NCBI RefSeq assembly: GCF_034432235.1
Contig: NZ_DAOUCJ010000003.1
Location: 11,391-75,390, forward strand
Reading direction: 5' to 3'
Length of the DNA stretch: 64,000 nt
DNA from: Thermoflexus sp.
GTDB taxonomy: Bacteria; Chloroflexota; Anaerolineae; Thermoflexales; Thermoflexaceae
The position numbers were made by a program, and so were the translations under genes. Positions 1-7,856 of this stretch are shown one piece after another; position 1 is the stretch's first letter, and every line of letters begins with the position of its first letter. The notes under the pieces are model-generated. The model saw only the letters and a list, made by a program, of their open reading frames with translations. It did no database searches and was not told the origin of the DNA.

Positions 1-1
1 C

Positions 2-637
2 GTGATCACGGTGGCCGCGATCGTCTTCATCCAGGAAGGACAGCGACGGATCCCTGTCCAGTATGGCCGTCGAGTTCGGGGTCACCGCATCTACGGGGGC
101 GGCAGCACGTATATCCCCCTCCGGGTGAACATGGCTGGGATGATCCCTCTCATCCTCGCTCAATCGGTGCTGGCGTTCCCGGCCATCATCGCGCAATTCT
201 TCCAGTATTCCAGCAATGCGATCGTCGCAAGCATCGCCAACACCATCGTCAGCGTGTTCTCCGGGTTCCATGACGCCTACTGGCCCATGTATTTTATTAC
301 CGTTGTTGCTTTTACTTACTTTTACACGGATGTGATGTTGCAGCAGATGAACCTGGCGGATACCCTGCAGAAGCAAGGGGGATTTATCCCGGGCATCCGG
401 CCCGGGAAGGCCACTGAGCAGTATATCAATCGGATCTCCCGGCGCATCACCCTGGTGGGGGCGCTGTTCCTGGGGATCCTGGCGATCCTGCCCTGGCCGG
501 TGCGTTCGGTGCTCCAGACCAATGTGCTGCTTTTCAGCAGCGCCGCGCTCCTGATCGTGGTCGGCGTGGTCCTCGATACCATGCGGCAGCTGGAGGCGCA
601 GCTGGTGATGCGCCACTATGAGGGCTTCATCCGATGA
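2..637 (+). CDS. secY: Preprotein translocase subunit SecY, C-terminal part (5' end outside window)
   Basis: SecY is the channel subunit of the SecYEG inner-membrane translocase that moves unfolded preproteins across or into the membrane. Only the last 211 residues are present, and the reading frame is already open at the left edge. The visible part contains about four hydrophobic segments (near residues 44-64, 96-112, 149-169 and 173-193), the cytosolic loop with the arginine/glycine-rich stretch near residues 15-35, and the family C-terminus ending in MRHYEGFIR. It sits directly upstream of adk and map, the usual order in the spc operon. The family assignment is secure. The only uncertainty is the missing N-terminal half. 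Confidence 0.95.
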   Translation: MITVAAIVFIQEGQRRIPVQYGRRVRGHRIYGGGSTYIPLRVNMAGMIPLILAQSVLAFPAIIAQFFQYSSNAIVASIANTIVSVFSGFHDAYWPMYFITVVAFTYFYTDVMLQQMNLADTLQKQGGFIPGIRPGKATEQYINRISRRITLVGALFLGILAILPWPVRSVLQTNVLLFSSAALLIVVGVVLDTMRQLEAQLVMRHYEGFIR

Positions 638-665
638 GCCGTTTGCGCTTCGATGGAGTCATGGA

Positions 666-1337
666 ATGATGCCCTTGGATCTGATCCTGCTGGGGCCTCC
701 AGGTGCGGGGAAGGGGACGCAGGCCAAGATCCTCAGCCAGCGCCTGGGCATCCCTCATGTGGCCAGCGGTGATCTCTTTCGCGATCACCTGCATCGTCAG
801 ACCCCCCTGGGCCAGCTGGCCCGTCAGTATATGGATCGAGGCGAGCTGGTGCCGGATGATGTGACCATCGGGATGATTCGGGAGCGATTGGAGCAGGCGG
901 ATTGCCGCCACGGAGTGATCCTGGATGGGTTCCCTCGAACGCCTGCTCAGGCTCAGGCGCTCGATGAGCTTCTGGCCGGGATGGGCCGATCCCTGACGGC
1001 GGTCCTTTATATCCGGGTGCGTGACGAACTGCTGCTCCGGCGTCTGGCAGGGCGCTGGACCTGTCGGACATGCGGCGCGGTGTATCATGTGGAGTTCAAC
1101 CCGCCCCGCGTGCCGGGCCGCTGCGATCTCGATGGGGGCCCGCTCTATCAGCGCGAAGATGACACCGAAGAGGTTCAGCGGCGGCGTATCCAAGTTTACC
1201 AGGAGCAGACGGCGCCCCTGGTTTCGTTTTATCGGGAGCGGGACTTGCTGGTGGAAATCGATGGGGAACGGCCCATCCCGGAGGTGACGGAGGAGCTGAT
1301 CCGGGCGATCGAAGTGCGGAAGGCGGTGGATCCATGA
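666..1337 (+). CDS. adk: Adenylate kinase
   Basis: Cytosolic enzyme that interconverts ATP + AMP and 2 ADP. The N-terminus carries the P-loop GPPGAGKGTQA, followed by the AMP-binding region with DGFPRT. The LID domain has the zinc-binding layout TCRTC...RCDLDGG, that is a Cys-X2-Cys pair and a later Cys-X2-Asp pair, typical of Gram-positive and thermophile enzymes. The frame is open further upstream, but the start chosen (ATG ATG, MMPLDLILLG) has a GGAG seven bases before it and matches where the family begins. The product is about 223 residues, normal for the long-LID class. The stop overlaps the map start as ATGA, indicating translational coupling. Confidence 0.95.
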   Translation: MMPLDLILLGPPGAGKGTQAKILSQRLGIPHVASGDLFRDHLHRQTPLGQLARQYMDRGELVPDDVTIGMIRERLEQADCRHGVILDGFPRTPAQAQALDELLAGMGRSLTAVLYIRVRDELLLRRLAGRWTCRTCGAVYHVEFNPPRVPGRCDLDGGPLYQREDDTEEVQRRRIQVYQEQTAPLVSFYRERDLLVEIDGERPIPEVTEELIRAIEVRKAVDP

Positions 1338-2170
1338 GCCCGCGGGTGATCCCTCGAACAGGCCGGGCGGCGGCGGGGATCCGGCTGAAGACGTGGGCTG
1401 AGATCCGGATGATGCGGGAAGCCGGTCGGATTGTGGCTGAGGTGCTGGCCGCCATGCGCACCATGGTCCAGCCCGGCGTCGCCACCGCCGAACTGGATCG
1501 GTGGGCTGAGGATTACATCCGCCGCCGGGGAGGGATCCCGGCTTTCAAGGGTTATCCCAGCATGAAGGATGAGGGGGGGCCGCCTTACCCGGCTACGCTC
1601 TGCACCTCCGTGAACCATGTGCTGGTTCACGGCATCCCCGGCCCCTACCGGCTGAAGGAAGGGGATATCATCAGCATCGATGTGGGGGTCAACTTCCGGG
1701 GCTATTACGCGGATGCGGCGATCACGCTGCCCGTTGGCTCCATCCCTCCGGAGGTCCGTCGACTTCTGGAAGTCACAGAAGCGGCCCTGTGGGCGGCGAT
1801 CGCTCAGGCCCGGCCCGGTCGACGTCTGGGGGATATCCAGTGGGCCATTCAACATACGGTGGAATCTCAGGGATTCCGTGTGGCCCGCGAATTCACCAGC
1901 CATGGGATCGGGCGAGCCCTCCATGAGCCGCCCTCCTTTGTGAATCGGGGCCATCCCGGTCGGGGTCTCCCCCTGCGACCGGGGATGACGATCGCAATCG
2001 AGCCGATGGTCACAATGGGCGATTGGCGGACCCGTATTCTGGAGGATGGATGGACCGTCATCACACTGGATGGAAGCCTGGCGGCCCATTTCGAGCATAC
2101 CATCGCGATTACGGAGGGGGATCCGATCATCCTGACCGCTCTGGAGGATGATCCACGTCTGGCCTCGTGA
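1334..2170 (+). CDS. map: Methionine aminopeptidase, type I
   Basis: Cytosolic metalloenzyme that removes the initiator methionine from nascent proteins. The pita-bread fold metal ligands are visible: Asp in SIDVGVNFRGYYADAAIT, His in SHGIGRALHEPP, Glu in AIEPMV and Glu in FEHTIAIT. Length is 278 residues, slightly more than the usual 250, because about 15-20 residues precede the conserved KTWAEIRMMREAGRIV start. A downstream start is therefore possible, but the ATGA overlap with adk supports the annotated one. Gene order adk-map is standard for the spc operon. infA, which usually follows map, is not found downstream here. Confidence 0.95.
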   Translation: MSPRVIPRTGRAAAGIRLKTWAEIRMMREAGRIVAEVLAAMRTMVQPGVATAELDRWAEDYIRRRGGIPAFKGYPSMKDEGGPPYPATLCTSVNHVLVHGIPGPYRLKEGDIISIDVGVNFRGYYADAAITLPVGSIPPEVRRLLEVTEAALWAAIAQARPGRRLGDIQWAIQHTVESQGFRVAREFTSHGIGRALHEPPSFVNRGHPGRGLPLRPGMTIAIEPMVTMGDWRTRILEDGWTVITLDGSLAAHFEHTIAITEGDPIILTALEDDPRLAS

Positions 2171-2319
2171 GCTTCGATAAGGTCTGGATAAATGAAGCGG
2201 GAGGTTCCTCGGGGGGCTCTGGTGGCCAGCCCTGAAACCTTCTATGGGGAAGCCCGCTGCGCGGCCTCTTATGCCGTCAGACATGGCCATTGAAAAGCCC
2301 GGGGGCTCCGGGTGGAAAG

Positions 2320-2348
2320 TGGAAACCTCTCCTTCGTTTGGATAAAAT
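2320..2348 (+). promoter_or_regulatory. Candidate internal promoter before rpmJ
   Basis: The 285 bases between map and rpmJ hold no recognisable gene. They do contain a TAAAAT -10-like hexamer at 2343-2348 with a weak TGGAAA -35-like hexamer 17 bases upstream. This would give the rpmJ-rpsM-rpsK-rpsD-rpoA unit its own start site. It is a sequence match only. Confidence 0.35.
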
Positions 2349-2455
2349 AAGGGTTTGCTGCGCTCATCGCAGACACTCCGTTGTGGGCAGTCGAGCGGCT
2401 CATTGGAGATCCGGAGCGCGTTCCCTGTCTGCGAATTCTATCGTGGGAGGGTGCG

Positions 2456-2569
2456 ATGAAGGTCACACCGTCTGTCCGCCGGCGATGTCCGAAATGTAAA
2501 ATCGTTCGGCGCAAGGGGGTGGTGCGGGTGATCTGTGAAAATCCCAAGCATAAGCAGCGGCAAGGATGA
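2456..2569 (+). CDS. rpmJ: Large-subunit ribosomal protein bL36
   Basis: The 37-residue product MKVTPSVRRRCPKCKIVR... is the smallest protein of the 50S subunit. It shows the zinc-ribbon (C+) form with ligands Cys-X2-Cys, a later Cys and a His (CPKCK...VICENPKHKQ). The start is the ATG preceded by a GGGAGGG-type ribosome binding site. The open frame extends upstream but without homology. The gene lies where rpmJ normally begins the alpha segment, ahead of rpsM. Confidence 0.93.
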   Translation: MKVTPSVRRRCPKCKIVRRKGVVRVICENPKHKQRQG

Positions 2570-2617
2570 TCGAGGGTTGGCCAAGCAATGGGGATCTGAA
2601 AGAGGAGGGAGCATTCA

Positions 2618-3007
2618 ATGGCCCGAATTGCTGGTGTGGAATTGCCCCGGGATAAGCGGGTGGAGATCGCCCTCACCTATATCTTTGGGATCGGTCGTTC
2701 CCTCGCCAAGAAGATCCTGCAGCAGACGGGGGTGAACCCGGATAAACGGGTGAAAGATTTGACGGAGAGCGAGGTGAACCTCCTACGGGAGACCATTGAG
2801 CGGAACTACAAGGTAGAGGGCGATCTGCGCCGCGAGATCGCGATGAATATCAAGCGGCTGATCGATATCGGGTGCTATCGAGGATTGCGACACAAAATGA
2901 ATCTTCCAGTGCGGGGCCAGCGGACCCGAACCAACGCTCGCACTCGTAAGGGTCCGCGGAAGACGGTGCCCGGTCGCGGCCGCAAGCGCGGCGCTAAGAA
3001 GAAGTGA
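2618..3007 (+). CDS. rpsM: Small-subunit ribosomal protein uS13
   Basis: Component of the 30S head that contacts tRNA and the 50S subunit. The product MARIAGVELPRDKRVEIALT... shows the family N-terminus, the helix-two-turn-helix region (TYIFGIGRSLAKKIL), the RGLRHKMNLPVRGQRT motif and a basic tail (GRGRKRGAKKK). It is 129 residues, within the usual size range. A strong AGAGGAGGGAG site precedes the ATG. It is the first of the rpsM-rpsK-rpsD-rpoA-rplQ block. Confidence 0.96.
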   Translation: MARIAGVELPRDKRVEIALTYIFGIGRSLAKKILQQTGVNPDKRVKDLTESEVNLLRETIERNYKVEGDLRREIAMNIKRLIDIGCYRGLRHKMNLPVRGQRTRTNARTRKGPRKTVPGRGRKRGAKKK

Positions 3008-3138
3008 TCTGGAATTATAGAAAGGACATCTCGGATGTCCTCCGTAGCCCATGGCCCCTGTCCGGAGGATGGAGGAGGGCATCCGATTTCATCTTCAGGC
3101 TGTCGAGATCATGCGCGATCACCGGGAGGGAGGCATCT

Positions 3139-3525
3139 ATGGCGCGAGGTTCGAGGGGGGGTCGAAAGGCCCGCAAGAATGTCACCCGAGCTCACGTTTA
3201 CATCCATGCAACGTTTAACAATACCATCGTCACGGTTACGGATCCCAACGGGGATACTCTGACGTGGGCCAGTGGGGGGACCATCGGCTATAAGGGTTCA
3301 AAGAAGAGCACCCCCTACGCGGCGCGTCTGGCGGCCGAACAGGCGGCTCGAAAAGCGATGGATATGGGGGTTCGGGAAATCGATGTCTTCATCAACGGCC
3401 CGGGCCCCGGGCGCGAGGCAGCGCTGCGTGCGCTGCACGCGATGGGGCTGAAGATCCGATCGATCACCGATGTCACGCCCATCCCCCACAACGGATGCAA
3501 GCCGCCTTCTAAGCGCCGGGTGTAG
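3139..3525 (+). CDS. rpsK: Small-subunit ribosomal protein uS11
   Basis: Platform protein of the 30S subunit that contacts 16S rRNA near the mRNA exit path. The chosen start gives MARGSRGGRKARKNVTRAHV..., the family N-terminus, with GGGAGGGAGG immediately upstream. The frame is open 45 codons further 5' but that part has no homology. Conserved features are IHATFNNTIVTVTD, the TPYAARLAAEQAARKA helix and the C-terminal DVTPIPHNGCKPPSKRRV, whose Asn-Gly is the usual isoaspartate site. The product is 128 residues. Confidence 0.96.
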   Translation: MARGSRGGRKARKNVTRAHVYIHATFNNTIVTVTDPNGDTLTWASGGTIGYKGSKKSTPYAARLAAEQAARKAMDMGVREIDVFINGPGPGREAALRALHAMGLKIRSITDVTPIPHNGCKPPSKRRV

Positions 3526-3603
3526 GGTGAGCTTACGGCCCAGGAAGCAAACGGGGCGTCCATCTGAACTGCATGGGAGCGAGACCCAGTTTGGGAGGAG
3601 CGA

Positions 3604-4242
3604 ATGGCACGTTATATCGGACCGGTCTGTCGGTTATGTCGCCGGGAAGGCGAGAAGCTTTATCTGAAAGGGGAGCGTTGCTTTAGCCCGAAGTGTGCGA
3701 TTGAACGACGAAATTATCCCCCCGGCCAGCATGGTCGGGAGCTGCAATTCCGCCGAAGCCGGCCTTCGGATTACGGGCTTCAGCTGCGGGAGAAGCAGAA
3801 GTTGCGGCGGATCTATGGGGTGCTGGAGCGCCAGTTCCGACGCTACTTTGAAATCGCCCAGCGGGCGCGGGGGATGACGGGCGCCCTCCTGCTGATCCTG
3901 CTGGAACGCCGTCTGGACAATGTGGTCTATCGTCTGGGGTTCGCCAGTTCACGGGCTCAGGCGCGACAGTTGGTCCGCCATGGTCATTTTGAAGTCAACG
4001 GCCGCAAGGTCGATATCCCTTCCTATCAGGTGAAGCCGGGCGATGTCATCCGGGTGCGGGATAGCAGTCGGGAGAAGGAGTATTTCAAGAACATCATGGA
4101 GCGCCTGGAGGGCCACCGCCCGCCGCCATGGCTCCAGCTGAACCCCCAGGATCTATCGGGCCAGGTGTTGCGTCTTCCGGTGCGAGAGGAAATCGATACG
4201 CGGGTGCAGGAGCATCTCATCGTGGAGTTCTATTCGCGATAA
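3604..4242 (+). CDS. rpsD: Small-subunit ribosomal protein uS4
   Basis: Primary 16S rRNA-binding protein that nucleates 30S assembly. It is 212 residues. The N-terminal region has a four-cysteine zinc site (CRLC...CFSPKC), the C+ form common in thermophiles and Gram-positives. The central S4 RNA-binding domain (RLDNVVYRLGFASSRAQARQ and the VNGRKVDIPSYQVKPGD strand) is intact. In many bacteria S4 represses the alpha operon by binding its leader. No matching pseudoknot could be established here by eye. Confidence 0.96.
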   Translation: MARYIGPVCRLCRREGEKLYLKGERCFSPKCAIERRNYPPGQHGRELQFRRSRPSDYGLQLREKQKLRRIYGVLERQFRRYFEIAQRARGMTGALLLILLERRLDNVVYRLGFASSRAQARQLVRHGHFEVNGRKVDIPSYQVKPGDVIRVRDSSREKEYFKNIMERLEGHRPPPWLQLNPQDLSGQVLRLPVREEIDTRVQEHLIVEFYSR

Positions 4243-4412
4243 CGGGGAGGGATCCGGAACGAATTCCCAAAATCTTCCTCTCCCCAGCTCCTTCCGCATA
4301 TGAGGTGGCTCGAGGCGATGCGGGGGTTACAGGGAAGGTCCGATGCTCGACCTGGCTCCCGAAGCGACAAGGAGAAATCTATGTTCCTGTTTGATCGGCA
4401 AAGGAGGCTTGA

Positions 4413-5393
4413 GTGGCGGGCGTAACGTTGGTTCTGCCGAAGGTGGAAGCGGAAATCCTGACGCAGTCCTATGGGCGTTTTGTCATCAGCCCCCTGGAGC
4501 CGGGCTATGGGGTGACCATTGGGAACGCCCTCCGGCGGGTGCTGTTGAGCTCGTTGCCGGGCGCGGCGGTGACCAGCATCCGGATCACCGATGTGCCCCA
4601 TGAATACTCGACGATCCCGGGCGTCCGGGAGGACGTGATCCAGATCATTCTGAACATCAAACAGCTTCGAATGAAGCTCTACGGGGACGGCCCGGCCCGC
4701 CTGCGGCTGGAAGTGGCCGGCGAGGGGGTGGTCACGGCGGCGGACATTCAGTGCCCCCCCGAAGTGGAGATCGTGAACCCGGATCTCTATTTATTCACTG
4801 TGGATGATGATCGGACCCGTCTGGAGATCGAGATGACCGTCGAGCGCGGGCGGGGATATTCGCCAGCGGAAGAGCGGGGCCGCCTTCCCATCGGGGAGAT
4901 CCCGGTGGATGCCATCTTCAGCCCAGTCCGGCGCTGCACTTTTGAGATCGATCGGGCCCGTGTAGGGCAGCGGACCACCTATGACCGGCTGGTGATGGAG
5001 ATCTGGACGGATGGGACGATGGGACCGAAAGATGCTTTGATCGAAGCGGCCCGGTTGTTGCTGCAACATTTCTCCCTGATCTCGGAGTTCGTGGGGCCTG
5101 AGGAGGTGGAAGCCCCGCCCCAGCCGGCGCGGGAGATGATCCCGCCTCAGGCTTACGAGACATCCCTGGAGAGCCTGGAGCTGAGCGCGCGGGTGATCAA
5201 TCCCCTTCGACGGGCAGGCATCACCACCGTGGGCCAGGTCCTCGAGCTGTTCTATCGGGGGGAGGAGGCGCTGCTTTCTGTTCGCAATTTCGGGGCCAAG
5301 TCCCTGGAGGAATTGAAGGAGCGCCTGATCGAGCGGGGCTTTCTGAGGCCTGAGGATCTGCCGCAGCCCGCAGAGGAGACGGAGGAGGCCTGA
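4413..5393 (+). CDS. rpoA: DNA-directed RNA polymerase subunit alpha
   Basis: Alpha subunit that dimerises to scaffold RNA polymerase and contacts activators and UP elements through its C-terminal domain. The start is GTG with AAGGAGG just upstream. The N-terminal domain shows RFVISPLEPGYGVTIGNALRRVLL and the dimerisation and beta-contact regions. The C-terminal domain contains the helix-hairpin-helix segment with ELSARVINPLRRAGITTVGQ and VRNFGAKSLEELKERL. The 326-residue length is normal. It ends two bases before rplQ. Confidence 0.96.
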   Translation: MAGVTLVLPKVEAEILTQSYGRFVISPLEPGYGVTIGNALRRVLLSSLPGAAVTSIRITDVPHEYSTIPGVREDVIQIILNIKQLRMKLYGDGPARLRLEVAGEGVVTAADIQCPPEVEIVNPDLYLFTVDDDRTRLEIEMTVERGRGYSPAEERGRLPIGEIPVDAIFSPVRRCTFEIDRARVGQRTTYDRLVMEIWTDGTMGPKDALIEAARLLLQHFSLISEFVGPEEVEAPPQPAREMIPPQAYETSLESLELSARVINPLRRAGITTVGQVLELFYRGEEALLSVRNFGAKSLEELKERLIERGFLRPEDLPQPAEETEEA

Positions 5394-5395
5394 CC

Positions 5396-5770
5396 ATGCG
5401 CCATCGAGTTGCCGGGAAGACATTGAGCCGAGATAAAGACCATCGGGAAGCCCTGGCCCGGAATCTGGCGACTCAGCTCTTTCTGCATGGGGCGATCGAA
5501 ACCACCGAGGCCAAGGCGAAATTCGTCCAGGCCTATGCGGAGAAATTGATCACCCTGGCCAAGCAGGCGCTGGAGGATCCTTCGAAGCAGGTGGCCGCGC
5601 GGCGGCTGGCGGCGGCTCGCCTGTATGGCCGCGAGGTGGTCAAAAAGCTTTTCGATGAGATCGCCCCGCGCTACAGGGACCGGAACGGGGGATACACCCG
5701 GATTTATAAGCTCGGATTCCGTCGAGGAGACGCGGCACCGGTGGCCCGTCTGGAGCTGGTTCAGGAATAG
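5396..5770 (+). CDS. rplQ: Large-subunit ribosomal protein bL17
   Basis: 50S protein located near the exit tunnel. The product begins MRHRVAGKTLSRDKDHREAL and contains the family's ARNLATQLFLHGAIETTEAKAK-like region and C-terminal GGYTRIYKLGFRRGDAAPVA. It is 124 residues. It follows rpoA with almost no gap, the usual arrangement, so translation is probably coupled. Confidence 0.95.
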   Translation: MRHRVAGKTLSRDKDHREALARNLATQLFLHGAIETTEAKAKFVQAYAEKLITLAKQALEDPSKQVAARRLAAARLYGREVVKKLFDEIAPRYRDRNGGYTRIYKLGFRRGDAAPVARLELVQE

Positions 5771-5902
5771 CCTGGCCTTTTCCGAGACCTGCACAAGGGC
5801 AATGCGGCTGCTCTCCCCCGTGGGATGGGCGTCATCCCTGTCCAGCGTTGGGGCAGAGCGGGCCGGCCCCTCTTCCAAAGGCCTCCTGCCGTGGGATGCG
5901 GA

Positions 5903-6703
5903 ATGCGGATCTGGGCAGCCCTGGCTTATGAAGGCACAAGGTATCGGGGGTTCCAGCGCCTGGCCCCGTCCCATGAGCCGACGATCCAGGGCGTTCTGGA
6001 AGCGACCCTCCAGCATCTGGCCGGAGCTCCGATCCGGGTGCGGGGGGCCGGCCGCACGGATGCGGGGGTTCATGCGTTCGGCCAGGTGGTCGCTTTTGAT
6101 ATCTCCTGGCGGCATTCCCTGGAGGATCTGCAGCGGGCCCTGAATGCCCTCCTGCCATTCGACATGGTGGTCTGGGCTCTGGGGGAAGCGCCGCCGGATT
6201 TCCATCCCCGTCGGGAGGCTCAGACCCGGATCTATCGCTACCTGATCTACAACGGGCCCCGGCGGGATCCTTTCGGGCGCACGCTGGCCTGGCATGTGCC
6301 GTCGCCCCTTGATGTCATGGCGATGCGTCAGGCTGCCGCCCTCTGGGTGGGGCGCCATGACTTCGGGGCGTTTGGCCGCCCCCCCAGAGGTCAGAATACT
6401 GTGCGGGAGGTCCGAAGGGCCGCCGTCGTCGCCGACGGGGAATGGGTGGCGTTTGAGATCGAGGCGGATGCGTTTCTTTATCATATGGTTCGCATTATGG
6501 TGGCGGTACTGGTCGCCATCGGCCGGGGGGAGCGGCCCCCGGAAGCGGCGGCCGCCTACCTGAGGCGACCGGATGCCTATCCAGCCCATGCGCCGGCTCC
6601 GCCGTATGGCCTCTATTTCGTGGGCGCGCGCTATGAGCGGATTTCGATTCCGCCGCCACCGAAGTTCTTGCCCGATTGCCTTCGAGGCTTGCAGGACCAA
6701 TAG
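5903..6703 (+). CDS. truA: tRNA pseudouridine(38-40) synthase TruA
   Basis: Cytosolic enzyme that isomerises uridines 38-40 in the anticodon stem-loop of many tRNAs. The catalytic aspartate lies in GAGRTDAGVHA. Other conserved segments are RIYRYLIYNGPRRDPF, HDFGAFG and FLYHMVRIMVAVLVAIGRG. The start chosen gives MRIWAALAYEGTRYRGFQ, where family members begin, with GGGA seven bases upstream. Extension to an earlier ATG would add 26 non-homologous residues. The gene lies between rplQ and rplM, a common bacterial arrangement. Product length is about 266 residues. Confidence 0.94.
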   Translation: MRIWAALAYEGTRYRGFQRLAPSHEPTIQGVLEATLQHLAGAPIRVRGAGRTDAGVHAFGQVVAFDISWRHSLEDLQRALNALLPFDMVVWALGEAPPDFHPRREAQTRIYRYLIYNGPRRDPFGRTLAWHVPSPLDVMAMRQAAALWVGRHDFGAFGRPPRGQNTVREVRRAAVVADGEWVAFEIEADAFLYHMVRIMVAVLVAIGRGERPPEAAAAYLRRPDAYPAHAPAPPYGLYFVGARYERISIPPPPKFLPDCLRGLQDQ

Positions 6704-6743
6704 AGCTCCGTCCATCTCAGCCTGTTGCAGGAGGGAGAGCGCC

Positions 6744-7172
6744 GTGAAAACTTACGTCACCAAGCCGGCCGATATCCGGGCGGAATGGTGGGTCGTGGAT
6801 GCAACCAACCAGAACCTGGGTCGGTTGGCCAGCCGGATCGCCCAAATCCTTCGCGGGAAGCATAAGCCGTATTTTGACCCTTCGCAGGATTGCGGGGACT
6901 ATGTGATCGTGATCAATGCCGCCAAGGTGGCGGTTCATCCCCGCCATCTGGAGCAGAAGGTGTATTACCGTCACAGCGGATATCCAGGCGGTTTGCGGGA
7001 AATCCCCATGCGCCGGATGTTGCAGACCCATCCCGAGCGGGTGATTCAGAGGGCGGTGTGGGGGATGCTGCCGAAGAACCGTCTGGGGCGGCGCATGCTG
7101 AAGAAGCTAAAGGTCTATCCTGGGCCGGAGCATCCGCATCAGGCCCAGCAGCCTAAACCGCTTCCCCTGTGA
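6744..7172 (+). CDS. rplM: Large-subunit ribosomal protein uL13
   Basis: Early assembly protein of the 50S subunit. The start is a GTG (VKTYVTKPADIRAEWWVVDA) with a strong AGGAGGGAGAG five bases upstream. Upstream in-frame sequence belongs to the truA region and is not homologous. Family landmarks are NLGRLASRIAQILRGKHKP, DYVIVINAAKV, VYYRHSGYPGGL and the WGMLPKNRLGRRMLKKLKVY segment. Length is 142 residues. It pairs with rpsI, separated by 140 bases that hold a perfect inverted repeat. Confidence 0.95.
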   Translation: MKTYVTKPADIRAEWWVVDATNQNLGRLASRIAQILRGKHKPYFDPSQDCGDYVIVINAAKVAVHPRHLEQKVYYRHSGYPGGLREIPMRRMLQTHPERVIQRAVWGMLPKNRLGRRMLKKLKVYPGPEHPHQAQQPKPLPL

Positions 7173-7193
7173 ATGGGTTCCGTTCGCTCAAGC

Positions 7194-7273
7194 CGGGCTT
7201 ACGCTGTTTCGCTTCGGTCGGCGAGGGGGCATGGCCTTTTCCTCTCTTTTCAGAGCTCAGCAGCGTAAGCCCG
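7194..7273 (+). repeat. Perfect 13-bp inverted repeat between rplM and rpsI
   Basis: The arms CGGGCTTACGCTG (7194-7206) and CAGCGTAAGCCCG (7261-7273) are exact reverse complements separated by 54 bases. In RNA they could close a stem over a branched loop about 40 bases before the rpsI start. No T-run follows the right arm, so a simple terminator is unlikely. It may be a regulatory stem, a processing site or a small inserted repeat. Confidence 0.6.
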
Positions 7274-7312
7274 CTCCCATCGTCCACTTGATCCAGAGGG
7301 AGAGGAGCGCCT

Positions 7313-7747
7313 ATGGCCGCTGTTGTGGAAGGGCTCACTTTTGAGGCTTTCAAAGGCCGTCCTTATGTTGAGGGCGTGGGTCGACGCAAGCGGGCCGTCG
7401 CCCGGGTTCGTCTATATACGGGTGGAAGGGGAGTGTTTATTGTGAATAACAAGCCCGTGCAGGATTACTTTGTCCGCGAGCAGGATCTCCATCATCTGTT
7501 TGAGCCGCTCCGCCTGGCCGGCCTGGAAGGGAAGCTGGATGTCACGGTGAGGGTCGAGGGAGGTGGCCTCACGGGCCAGGCCGGCGCGATTCGCCTGGGG
7601 CTGGCCCGCGCCCTGCTTCTGGTGGATCCGGGTTTGCGCCCCCTGCTGAAACAGCATGGCATGCTGACCCGTGATCCTCGGGAGAAAGAGCGCAAGAAGC
7701 CCGGGCTCCGGCGCGCGCGCAAGGCACCTCAGTCGCCTAAGCGTTGA
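7313..7747 (+). CDS. rpsI: Small-subunit ribosomal protein uS9
   Basis: 30S head protein whose C-terminal tail reaches the P-site tRNA. The ATG is preceded by GGGAGAGGAG. Landmarks are YVEGVGRRKRAVARVRLYTG, the VRVEGGGLTGQAGAIRLGLARAL region and a basic tail ending QSPKR. The usual ending is Q(Y/F)SKR, so the residue pair before KR is atypical while the terminal arginine is kept. The 144-residue length includes about 17 residues ahead of the core. It is the last gene of the ribosomal cluster, followed by a terminator hairpin. Confidence 0.95.
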   Translation: MAAVVEGLTFEAFKGRPYVEGVGRRKRAVARVRLYTGGRGVFIVNNKPVQDYFVREQDLHHLFEPLRLAGLEGKLDVTVRVEGGGLTGQAGAIRLGLARALLLVDPGLRPLLKQHGMLTRDPREKERKKPGLRRARKAPQSPKR

Positions 7748-7763
7748 ATACCATGATTATGAT

Positions 7764-7820
7764 TTCCCCGTGGGCCAGATGGGCTGTCCTCGGCAGGCCC
7801 GTCTGGCCCCGATGGGGTTT
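7764..7820. terminator. Hairpin terminator ending the ribosomal operon, probably bidirectional
   Basis: A 13-bp stem GGGCCAGATGGGC/GCCCGTCTGGCCC (one G-U wobble in RNA) is extended by an outer CCCC/GGGG pair and followed by TTT. It lies between rpsI and the convergent nitrilase-family gene, so it probably stops transcription from both sides. Confidence 0.7.
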
Positions 7821-7856
7821 CTCTCCCCGCCCTCAACCCGAGGACACTATCCGGCT

